From NCBI GenBank assembly GCA_030248135.1, contig JASANC010002065.1, forward strand, positions 20,917 to 84,916: DNA of 64,000 bases, given 5' to 3'. The DNA is from Theristus sp. LFF4_11. Its lineage: Eukaryota > Nematoda > Chromadorea > Monhysterida > Xyalidae. Both the position numbers and the translations under genes were made by a program. A model generated the notes under the pieces. The model was not told the DNA's origin. It saw nothing but the letters and a program-made list of their open reading frames with translations, and made no database searches. Positions 55,914-64,000 of the stretch are shown in pieces (positions within the stretch are counted from its first letter, which is position 1; each line of letters starts with the position of its first letter).

Positions 55914-57841
55914 ATGGGCTATCCAAATCACGATCGATCTTTTTCTATTTTCGTCGGTGGCTGTTTGTGTCTGGCCATTCTGTATCTGATTCGCATTGGC
56001 TATGATTTCCACGTGAACGTGTTCTGCAGCAGTGACCACAGCTCCAAGCATTCTTCGACGTTCAACTCAGACAAATTTCTCGTGACGACATTCGATGCAA
56101 ATCACCACAGAATGAACGATGACCAACAAAACCACCGAATGACAGTCGTCAGTGAACAGCGGTTTCATCAAAGAATCCAGCCCGGCGACAAATATCCGCA
56201 AATGTTGGAAAAACTGGTATGTGAAATAATCGAAAGCAGACCATATTTCGTCCCACGTGCATTCAACGCGCGTATGCTCTGTTTGATTAAACCAGTCACT
56301 TTGTTTCGCAGAATAGAGGGCATGCGACATTTTGAATTACAGCAAAACGAAGGAATGCATGCGGTGTGGTTGAAACCAAACACTCCATTTCTCGCCAAAT
56401 ATGGCTTATTGCAACTCCGATTCCGTTTTTTTTCTTTTTTCGCTAGCTCTGTATTCTGTTTAGCAAAAAAGTGACAGGTCAAAGAAACATGCTGTATTGA
56501 TGGTCTCCACTTTTTGTTCTCAGATTCCCCAGGCGTACTGTCAATACGTCGTTCAAATTGGAGGCAAATACATGTGTGCGCCATGGCGAGCTCGTGCCAC
56601 ACCAGATTGTGTCATGTCGGTAGTGCAAACGCTTTATGAATGCTGTTTGCTGGCGGTCTTTGTTTGTCTTATCATGTGTATCCTGTAAATAGGAGATCAG
56701 TTCGTTGAAAAATCATCGTTAAGAAACCGTTGCTATAAAAGTGCTACAATGTAGAATACTATTAGTATCAGCATCACTAATGCGCTAATCAGGTGCTAAA
56801 CGTGTTATTCATTAGTACGCATTTGCGTTGGTCTCATTCAGTACGCATTGAGTTCCCGACGGTGAGTAATTGACTAGTTGCGAAGCAAGATTCTCTTGAC
56901 ACATAACAAAAACTCAGTGTCTTCTGTTTGCAGCTTTTCATTGGGCATTGGCGGTGACATTCGCTGGGAACGAGCGCTGCGCCGTCTGTTGCACCACTGT
57001 CGAATTATCGCATTTGACGAGAAACGAGAATACGCGAACTTACTCGCAAACGCGTTCAATCGGTGCAGATATTTCAATTGAACTTTTAATTTTTAAATTG
57101 TTAATTAAAATTGTTACAACATTGTGCCTGGTTAAAACATTGTCACCCACGTGGCCTGGATGGTAGCGCGTTAGATTCTTGTCTGTGCGTTCGGGGGATT
57201 GAGCTGAGGGTTTATAGTCACCGGTTAGCCCTGGCGGAAAACATCGCCAAAAGTCACCGTTCGTTCGTTCGTGTCTCATTCAATTTTGTCTTTTTTCATT
57301 CTGTCAAGTTCATTAAGGCCAGCCCAGGCGCTGTGTACAAACAAACTGAACAAAGAAGTAACAAGTGTTCCGAATATCATCGGCACAGACGATTCCACTT
57401 CTCAGCAGTGTCACGTTTGTCGCGAACCGTCTGACCGCCAACGGACCCGTGGTCGAAAGTGCCGACTCCAATGGCGAAACACTGTCACTCGGCAGTTACA
57501 TTCGCGCGAACGCTCATTTCAAGATTGAGTTTCTAAAGATCGACATCGACTACGGCGAGTACGCGGTGCTGGTGGGCGACAATGAAGTGCTCGACCTGGT
57601 CGTCCAGGCACAGCTGAGCGTCTGCCAGCTGCTGCTGGAGACGCACCTCGGCAGGTTCAACAAAACGGCGCGCGACTGGCGTCAATTGATGGCGACTGTC
57701 GAGGCAGCCGGCTTTCTGTTGGTCTCGAAAGAGCCGAACTTGGTGGTCGGACTGAACTTTGTCGAGTTTTCGTTCGTGCATCGCACGTGCGCTCGGCGGT
57801 ACGGTGCTTTCGTCTATGATGAGAAACATGTGAATTTTTAG
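55914..57841 (+). CDS. METTL24-like type II membrane methyltransferase-domain protein
   Basis: Matches the Methyltransf_22/METTL24 family (putative SAM-dependent methyltransferases, mostly secretory pathway); the substrate is unknown. Four exons in phase: 55914-56216, 56524-56615, 56934-57062 and 57409-57841, giving 318 residues. A short cytosolic tail MGYPNHDRSF is followed by a single membrane anchor (about residues 11-32, IFVGGCLCLAILYLIRIGYD), so the domain should be lumenal or extracellular. Family landmarks are CQYVVQIGGK with CAPW, DCVIFSLGIGGDIRWERALR (the SFGIG-type SAM loop), IIAFDEK, IEFLKIDIDYGEYAVL, CQLLLETHLGRF, AGFLLVSKEPN and FVEFSFVH. The usual KMDIEG is KIDIDY here, which may affect activity. 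The intron 57063-57408 contains a SINE and the intron 56217-56523 a family D MITE. Confidence 0.85.
56286..56480. mobile_element. MITE family D copy
   Basis: TTAAACCAGTCACTTTGTTT with CGCAGAATAGAG at left, GCTCTGTATTCTGTTTAGCA and AAAAAGTGACAGGTC at right, with ATTTTGAATTACAGCAAAAC inside. It occupies most of the 307-bp intron. Confidence 0.75.
57148..57262 (+). mobile_element. tRNA-derived SINE, copy 3, internally deleted
   Basis: ACGTGGCCTGGATGGTAGCG (A-box-like), TGTCTGTGCGTTCGGGGGAT (B-box region), then directly the SINE 3' part CCGGTTAGCCCTGGCGGAAA ACATCGCC. The middle segment GATGGGCGCCC is missing. It ends in GTTCGTTCGTTCG. Confidence 0.6.
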
Positions 57842-57904
57842 TGTGAATTGTGAATATTGTTTACTGTGTTTTGTTTGTTTCAAATACGAATACGTAATAT
57901 CAAT

Positions 57905-58066
57905 ATGTCATGTCCGACTTTTCCAGCGCAGAATAATAATCCGCCGGCGCACAAGATTGTGAATGATTCGTTTGGCATGTTTGGCACAAGAGTTTCGCAG
58001 TTTGGTGGAACGCTGGAATGTGAATGTGATTTTTGCGCACACAAGCTATTACCGTATTACCTCTAA
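57905..58066 (+). CDS. small ORF, 53 aa, end overlapped by a transposon terminus
   Basis: Unrecognised. It starts MSCPTFPAQNNNPPAHKIVN and contains SFGMFGTRVSQFGG and CECDFCAHK, with a CxCxxC cluster. Codon usage resembles true exons up to about 58045. The last residues (LLPYYL) and the stop are encoded by the ACCGTATTACCTCTAATAAA transposon end. It may be the first exon of a gene whose continuation was displaced by the elements to the right, or the 3' UTR of the methyltransferase gene. Confidence 0.3.
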   Translation: MSCPTFPAQNNNPPAHKIVNDSFGMFGTRVSQFGGTLECECDFCAHKLLPYYL

Positions 58067-58085
58067 TAAACCCCCATGGGGGTGC
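58046..58085. mobile_element. solo end of the TACCGTATTACC element
   Basis: TTACCGTATTACCTCTAATA then AACCCCCATGGGGGTGCATT, matching the right end of 34211-34996 in inverted orientation. No second end is found nearby. It also provides an AATAAA about 220 bases past the methyltransferase stop. Confidence 0.65.
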
Positions 58086-58575
58086 ATTATTCATATGCAT
58101 ATCATAATATTATGCATATTACATTATTCAAGCTTGTGCTTGCGATGGTTTTGAATTGTGTAAAGAATATTCGCTCATGATTCTTGAGGAATGACGTATC
58201 GTCAAAAATCAGAAAAACCACAATTTTCAATTTATGATTTCGGGTGCCTCGGGTGGCTCGTGTACTATTCCGGCCCGCGAAATTCCGGCCCGAAGAATTC
58301 CGGCCCGCTCATTCCGGCCCGAAGAATTCCGGCCTGAAGAATTCCGGCCCGAAGAATTCCGGCCCGAAGAATTCCGGCCCGGAGAATTCCGGCCCCACGA
58401 ATTATCGCCAACACGAACAATATTAAACCACGAAGTGATTTTTGGTAATAAAATATCGATTGGTTATAATTATTCACGACGTGAATAAATAAATTCAAAC
58501 AGCTAGTTTGAAACTTTGTTAGCCGTGCAGAATTATACCTGAGGTTTGTATTTTTGTTCTAACAAGTTCAACATA

Positions 58576-58752
58576 ATGACTTTTGTTTCTGCACCAGTGC
58601 CCCCCCCTCGAAATTTGCTTGACACCCCGACCCCACCTTGCGAAATTTGCCTAAAAAAGAAATTTTTTGAAGCACTGAAAAAAGTCACGTCTGAAATAAT
58701 GAAAATGCAACCCAGCCAGCAAGATCACGCAAATCAAATAATGCAGAAATAA
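58576..58752 (+). CDS. small ORF inside the foldback element, 58 aa
   Basis: Unrecognised. It starts MTFVSAPVPPPRNLLDTPTP, then CEICLKKKFFEALKKVTSEI (one CxxC and an amphipathic Lys-rich helix), then MKMQPSQQDHANQIMQK and stop. A good acceptor-like TTCTGCACCAG precedes the Pro-rich part, so it may be a captured terminal exon rather than a transposon gene. It is too short to be a transposase. Confidence 0.3.
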   Translation: MTFVSAPVPPPRNLLDTPTPPCEICLKKKFFEALKKVTSEIMKMQPSQQDHANQIMQK

Positions 58753-58791
58753 TACCAAAAGGACAAAACAGAGCACAAACAAAAATCAGTA

Positions 58792-59055
58792 CGGTTTGGC
58801 CGGTTAAACATGGCAGCTTTTTTCAGGGTGCAAGGAGCGCGCGAATTTTGAATGAAAGAAAAAAGACGTTCAGAAACTGAATTGTGTGCCAAAATTTGAC
58901 GCGTTTTTTTAAACTAATGGATTATGCGCTATTCTATTCATTCTTTATCCCTTGTACACATGATTGGGAATTACGTTGGCTTTTTTGAAAAAGACAACTC
59001 CTAGTCTGCGGCTGATCCCGCCTTGATGAACTGCCTCATTTATTCGGCCATACTG
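58792..59055. mobile_element. MITE family E copy inside the foldback element
   Basis: 264 bp with TA at 58790-58791 and 59056-59057. Ends are CGGTTTGGCCGGTTAAAC and TTTATTCGGCCATACTG. The sequence is the reverse complement of 21606-21870. Confidence 0.85.
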
Positions 59056-59408
59056 TAAGTAATGGTTCACAAATCCTGGTTCGTGATAAAAAAATCTTTT
59101 TATTTATTATTTTGAAAAAAGATTCCTCTTTCCAAAAAAATCAATTAACAACATCAATTAAAATCAATTTCCAAACATCATTAAAAATACACTGTAACAT
59201 GTGAACATTGATATTTTATTGCCAAAAATCACTTCGTGTAGTTTAATATTGTTCGTGCTGGCGAAAGTTCGTCGGGCCGGAATTCTCCGGGCCGGAATTC
59301 TTCGGGCCGGAATTCTCCGGGCCGGAATTCTTCGGGCCGGAATTCTTCAGGCCGGAATGAGCGGGCCGGAACTCTTTAGGCCGGAATTAGCGGGCCGGAA
59401 TTGTACAC

Positions 59409-59580
59409 ATAGTCATCATCATTCACGTTTTCATCAGGGAGTTCGGCCAGTTCATCTTCCAGTTCACTGTCGTCCCCATAAATGTGCCTGTCTTGTGGGA
59501 GACGCTTGAACTGCTCAATATGGGGCGCCTCGATTCTTGATCACAGCGGCCATGCGGTGTCGAAAACTCGACAGCACTTT
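59409..59580 (-). pseudogene. acidic coding fragment next to the foldback element
   Basis: On the minus strand an open stretch reads RIEAPHIEQFKRLPQDRHIY followed by GDDSELEDELAELPDENVND. It is strongly acidic, like the N-terminal segments of some transposases, and is cut at the foldback boundary. There is no start and an in-frame stop upstream. It is probably a remnant of a mobile-element or host gene; identity unknown. Confidence 0.3.
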
Positions 59581-59899
59581 TTGCTGGAGCGATTGATTGC
59601 TGTTGATTGTTTCGACACCGATTTCTTTCGATTCGCACGAATAACTGTTGTTTTGCTTTTTGTTTGCTCGTGTGCAACAACACAGAACACTGCTGCTCAG
59701 TTGTCCAATCTATTTTTCACAAAATGCAGCAAAACCAGGAAACATCGGTGGCTTGGCTGCTGCAACAAAAAAACAGTGATTTTTCAGAGAAAATCGTGCC
59801 GGCAAGAATATCAAAAACAATGCATGCACTGTTCTTTTTGAAAAAAAAGAAAAATTTACAGCAGAAAGCTGCAACATCTCCATGAGCGCTGATTGGTGG

Positions 59900-61093
59900 A
59901 CGTGCGCTAGGCGCAGCGTACTGTACTGTATTTGGCGCAAAAAGTTATTTTTTTTGCGTTTCCACTATTTTGTTTCGCATTCATTACAGGGTTGACCAAT
60001 TCGCCTGAAATTTTAACACACAAAATAAAAAGCTACATACCTGGACTATACAGATAGTATTAGGTATTACTCATTGGGATTAGTGTATCACTTTTTGAGA
60101 TTAGTAAGAATATCGTGTAACGTAATCAGTAAACCATATCACAGGGTGGTAATGGTACCAGTAAAAATCGGTGGACATACTAGTTTTTAGTTTTAGTTAT
60201 TTTAGTTTTCTGGCATTTGAAGTGTCTTAATGTATTTTCAGTCGCGTTTATTTTTGTTTTCTGGCATTTAAAGTTGCACATGAAGTCTCAGTTTTAACTT
60301 CGAATGCCAGCATTCTCGTCAGTAAAAAATCACAACAGTCATCGCAGCAGAAATCGAATGTGAAACGTTTTGAAACGTGAGTTAACTGTGATTAACGTTG
60401 AATAACGTAATGCACATTTTAGGAACCTTATTCAAAAACGTTTCCACGTATTTAAAATTTTTAAAGCAACGTTATTCATTTTATCAAACGCTTTGCAAAC
60501 GCAACACAGAAAACGCAGGTGGATTTTGATAACACGTTTACAAGCGTTTGTGTATTTGCACACTGTGTTTTGTAGCCATTGAAAAAAACAGAAAGTGAAA
60601 CGCTGGGAAACGCGAGTTAATCATTGAGTAACGTTGGCCAACATCATGAATGTTTTCCGAGACGTTATTCAACGTTATTCAAGAGCGTTTAGCGTTTCCT
60701 TGCCTCTGCTGTAAGCTGTTAACAAAATTCAATAACGTTTGCATCATCATTCACGGCGTTTTCCAGCGTTTCATGGCGTTTCAATTTCTGTTTTTTCTGG
60801 CGTTTCAATTTCTGTTTTTTCTGGCGTTTCAATTTCTGTTTTGTCTGGCGTTGCAAGGTCTGTTTTTCTTGTGAGCGTTGAAGTCCTTGTTTCTTTCTTG
60901 TGCACGTCGAAGTGCAGCTACTTTACGAAGGCGTCTCTCTCTCACGACCCCTGAAACGTAAACAAACTAAGTATACCGAAAATATAAAATAACGCCAACA
61001 TAAACATAAAAAGTTGTTTCTACACGTTGAAACTTGGATAACTGCGTTAAAGAAAGGGTTATTTCACCACCATTTCATTGCATGCAACTTGAT
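59900..61093. other. gene-free spacer rich in AACGTT words
   Basis: From about 60290 to 60960 the sequence repeatedly uses AACGTT, AACGTTATTC, GCGTTTC and AACGC words in both orientations, around a short tandem repeat. No coding sequence is supported. Confidence 0.45.
60772..60852 (+). repeat. 24-bp tandem repeat, about 3.3 copies
   Basis: Unit TGGCGTTTCAATTTCTGTTT plus TTTC, repeated from about 60772 to 60852 with one or two changes in the last copy (TTTTGTCTGGCGTTGCAAGG). Confidence 0.85.
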
Positions 61094-62642
61094 TTATATG
61101 TCCAATTTGTAGTGCTTTGAAAATAAATTCAGCTTACAATAAATCAACCCGCCAATCACGCCCATCAGAAGGAGTGACCAGCCACTCAGTACGATCGTGG
61201 CGTACATCCACACTGTCCCCGTCTCGGTTTCATTTCTCGGTCTGAGCAGAAATTGTTTGATTTTTGAAGTTTCATAATAAGCTAAATTGCGCCGATACAC
61301 GTTTCTTTGCTGAAAATCATTTCGTATTGTTCATCAAAATATTGTATTGCGTCGCGGCATACATTTATTTTTGATCGACAATCGATGTCGACCAAAGCAG
61401 TTGTTTTTCAGTCAACTGCAAAAAAACTAAGGACCCACAGAGTACGGTAGCCAGCGTGTTCGGTCTTGACACGGTTTCTATCGAGTCTAGTCCCCCCCTC
61501 CCCTCGAGCTAGCGGTTTTACAGCAATTCAACTGTGCGTTGCTGAGTGTTCTGTTGATGGTCACAAACCGAGGGCTGGTCGTCGGCATCACATCAGTCTT
61601 GTTTCCCGGCCGAACGGGTGCCACCGTCTGAATGGCCGGTTCGGCAGTTGTTGGCGTCTGCGTTCGAGTGGCTGGTGGCAAGGTGGTGGAGGTGGTGGCC
61701 GCTGTATTTATTATGCGCATAAACAAATCTATATGCATACATATACAGTATGTTGTCAGTTGTCAGTGACCATACAAGCCACGAAAGCCTTTCAACACAC
61801 AAAAATTCTCCGTCAGTTATTTAGATTGTGCCGCAGATTTCAATTATATTACCAATTTCTATTTGGCACAGGACATAAAAGGCATTGTCACACAATGACG
61901 GATCCTTAGGCTCGCCAAATTTTGTTTTGCCACTTATCATCGTTTCGCATCCCGCACCATCGCTCTTCCACAGGGTTAAAAATTCGTCCTGAAAACCAGA
62001 AAGTCTTGCAAATAAGGTCGACACAACCGACCATAACCGCGAATTGACAGGTACACAACCGCTCCCCGTTCGCGGTGACCAACCGTAAGGCAATCACGCA
62101 CCCTCCCCGCCCGTAACTAACCAACTTCTCAGCAAGAGCTGTTTCCGCTTTGATCTTCTTCGCCTGCTCCAACGAAAACAAGCTGCCCTTGCGACCATAC
62201 CGGCTGAGGCTCTTTTCGCAATGGTCTTTCGCTTGGCTCCACGTCATTTTGTCGACCACTTTGTAATAGCACATCGCACCAGACTCAATCTGAATTTGAA
62301 AATGAAACGACTCAATTGGAGATGGATGAAAAATCGCAGTATTTTGCTCTTTATTGACCAGCTTGCTTCTATGGCCTGCTGAAAACCACAGCTATAAATT
62401 GCAGTCCAAAACGGTGCCGAACCAGAACACGCCCAGTCTCACTCACCGGCTGTCGATGAAGTGCGCCGTTGAAATTCGCTTCGGATGTTATCGCCGCGTC
62501 ACAGTCTGTAAAACATCGAAGCGAGGTGATCTTTTGCTTTCAACAGACAAAATTCAAAAGTCACCACACCAAATGTACCGGTCGTATCGTCGGAGGCGGC
62601 ACAAATCGGCAGCACTGACAGCAGCAGCAAAAGCGGCCACAT
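61094..62642 (-). CDS. C-type lectin-like type I membrane protein with mucin-like stalk
   Basis: Carbohydrate-recognition-type fold on the cell surface; the ligand is unknown. Proposed exons: 62570-62642, 62447-62505, 62122-62289, 61853-61988, about 61533-61701 and 61094-61241. Signal peptide MWPLLLLLSVLPICAA. The CTLD begins CYYKVVDKMTWSQAKDHCEK with SLFSLEQAKKI and ends TLWKSDGAGCETM ... CDNAFYVLCQ. Next is a Thr/Pro stalk (ATTSTTLPPATRTQTPTTAE) with an NRT glycosylation site. Last come one membrane span (MYATIVLSGWSLLLMGVIGG) and a short basic tail (CKLNLFSKHYKLDI). The CTLD is short: the WIGL segment and the EPN/WND-type sugar-binding motifs are not visible, so it may not bind sugar, or an exon is missed between 61989 and 62121. 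The stalk/tail exon junction is approximate. Confidence 0.75.
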
Positions 62643-63197
62643 GTCAAACAGCAGCAGAGCGGTTGATGGTGGTCGGTGGAGAAAAAAGAAACCAAGTGGG
62701 TGGACGATGATGTGCCGCTGGAAGAACAACGCTGCTACTGCTACTGTTGCTGTTTGTCTGGGAGGGGTTGGTTCGCTGAAGATGTAGTTGTGAAAATGCA
62801 GAAATAACCGTCGCAGTTCTTTTTCCGTGTGTATATAGCTATCGATGGGATCGGTGCAGCACTTTTCTCCCTGTTTACAAACCGGATTAAAATCAAATGA
62901 TTTTTAGTTTGGAGCTGCTTCTCAGCCAGCATCTTTGTTTGCACGCTTATTCACGTCACCGCACGTGCTTAGCGTTATCCATTGTCTTCAAACTTTGTGC
63001 CCAATTTTGTGCCAAGCATTTCCGCTATTCCGTGCAAGCTTTTATTCGCTATTCGTTGAACTATTTCAGCACTTTGCTATTGATCGAATCATTCGCATTC
63101 ATTCATTTATTCATTCCGCTGTTCATTTGAATATTTTGTCATTCACTGAAACACTAAAACTCATTCAGGCCCGAAAGGCCCCAGCGCCTGGCCACCG
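62643..63197. other. spacer between lectin gene and small ORF pair
   Basis: Region upstream of both the lectin (leftward) and the small ORFs (rightward), so it may be a divergent promoter. A run of ATTCATT words occurs at about 63095-63130. There is no gene. Confidence 0.4.
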
Positions 63198-63356
63198 ATG
63201 GCCTCTGCTACAGAATCGCTTCGAGAACAAGTCAATAACAAAATTAAAACTCTAACTGATAATCAACAATATTCTTTGGCAGCAAAATTCGCAAACAATG
63301 CAGATAGAATTCTCGACCTACATGTACATACTTCGTCACCTGCAAGAAATAATTGA
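63198..63356 (+). CDS. small ORF 1 of an overlapping pair, 52 aa
   Basis: MASATESLREQVNNKIKTLT, then DNQQYSLAAKFANNADRI, then an out-of-character tail LDLHVHTSSPARNN. The first roughly 38 residues are helix-like and charged. The second ORF overlaps it in the +1 frame from 63298. The two read as halves of one protein if a frame change occurs near 63298. Family not recognised. Confidence 0.35.
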   Translation: MASATESLREQVNNKIKTLTDNQQYSLAAKFANNADRILDLHVHTSSPARNN

Positions 63357-63462
63357 AAACACGGGCGATGACGAGGATTTCAAACGAAATCTCGCACGCT
63401 TAATAGAAAAAGTTTTAGAGGGCGACGGCGAAGCATTCAGTCATTCAGCACCGCTTGAATAA
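63298..63462 (+). CDS. small ORF 2 of an overlapping pair, 54 aa
   Basis: MQIEFSTYMYILRHLQEIIE, then NTGDDEDFKRNLARLIEKVL, then EGDGEAFSHSAPLE and TAA. It is amphipathic helical with an acidic loop, and looks like a real protein segment. The stop overlaps an AATAAA hexamer (63458-63463), a possible poly(A) signal. Whether it is read separately, by frameshift, or joined by splicing of a short intron is unknown. Confidence 0.4.
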   Translation: MQIEFSTYMYILRHLQEIIENTGDDEDFKRNLARLIEKVLEGDGEAFSHSAPLE

Positions 63463-64000
63463 AGCCGGTATTAACTTTGATAACATCCATTTGATTTTTG
63501 GATTTCACTGTGCATTTCTGAACTTCAAGAAATATTGCGAAATTCAGAAAATTTGGCATTAGTTCATCGGCGTTCAGTTCTCGTTTTGTGATTTGACGGT
63601 CTCGTTTATTTTCCTGTTTGTTGTTTCTCGTTTGTTCATGTCATAAATACGTAGTTAGTTGAAAATTTGAAGAAATATTGCGCGCTCTCGCACTCGGGTC
63701 GCCTCTGCAAAACAAAATCTCACACAGGAAACAGGTTGCCTTGTCACAACCATATATGTAGCAATACAAAAAAAAAGACAAATCAGCAGGGCGCAAGCAG
63801 TTGTGTGTTTTTTGTCAGTTGAACAACCGTTGATGCGCACGTTTGTTTATGCACAGTGGCAGTCAGAATTTTGAACGCAGTCGCTTTTTTTCTCGAGTTT
63901 GCTCAGTACACTCGTTGTGAAAGAATATTGTGCATTGAAAGAATATTGCCTGCTGTGTGTGGTAGCGGTATGAATCACCACCGCACCGGCCGCCAATCAC
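63463..64000. other. right-edge interval, no gene seen
   Basis: AT-rich, with no coding region or clear repeat that I can support. The last 40 bases are GC-richer and could begin a feature beyond the window. Confidence 0.4.

Larger units (their letters stand above)
58261..59408. mobile_element. foldback element with 15-bp GAATTCCGGCCCGAA arrays in both arms
   Basis: About 1.15 kb. The left arm starts GTGTACTATTCCGGCCCGCG and carries about nine units of the form GGCCCGAAGAATTCC. The right arm carries the inverted array and ends GGGCCGGAATTGTACACA. Inner to the arrays both arms share CGAACAATATTAAACCACGA and ATTTTTGGTAATAAAATATC as inverted repeats. The centre holds a small ORF (58576-58752) and a family E MITE (58792-59055). 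No target duplication was confirmed. Confidence 0.85.

Overview
The window is eukaryotic and comes from an animal. Every recognisable gene is split by GT-AG introns (with a few probable GC-AG ones), and acceptors are mostly TTTCAG or TTTGCAG. The gene set is metazoan: the proteasome adaptor ECM29, POLDIP2, an sn-1 diacylglycerol lipase, a group I p21-activated kinase, a cyclase/kynurenine-formamidase-type hydrolase, a METTL24-like methyltransferase and a C-type lectin. Compact genes, small exons and a very high density of short inverted-repeat transposons suggest an invertebrate, perhaps a nematode or another ecdysozoan. The sequence alone does not settle the phylum.

Layout. 1-2661 (-): 5' part of a secreted, Gln/Asn-rich protein of unknown function that runs off the left edge. 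2662-8075: mostly gene-free, with miniature transposons, one small secretory ORF (5199-5459, +) and one weak coding island. 8076-26681 (-): ECM29 in about 43 exons. 27555-31197 (-): POLDIP2 in nine exons. 31583-34996: three large inverted-repeat elements side by side. 35020-37725 (-): DAG lipase, seven exons. 38752-39516: a low-complexity inverted-repeat element. 42650-49471 (+): PAK, twelve exons in continuous phase. 51176-54213 (+): secreted cyclase-family hydrolase. 55914-57841 (+): membrane-anchored methyltransferase. 58261-59408: foldback element with 15-bp arrays in its arms and a small ORF inside. 61094-62642 (-): type I membrane C-type lectin with a mucin-like stalk. 63198-63462 (+): two overlapping small ORFs in different frames.

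The genes do not form one pathway. Most are housekeeping or signalling genes: proteasome quality control, mitochondrial/nuclear POLDIP2, endocannabinoid-type lipid signalling, and Rac/Cdc42 signalling. Three or four encode secreted or membrane proteins.

The striking feature is the mobile-element landscape. At least seven palindromic MITE families, a tRNA-derived SINE family and several long foldback elements fill introns and spacers. Many show TA target duplications. There are two clear nested insertions. In several introns the element makes up most of the intron and lies within a few bases of a splice site. In one case the element's TA duplication supplies part of a splice donor, and in another an element end supplies the likely poly(A) signal of the DAG lipase gene. 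Exon boundaries below were read by eye from phase and splice consensus; those marked approximate may shift by a few codons.
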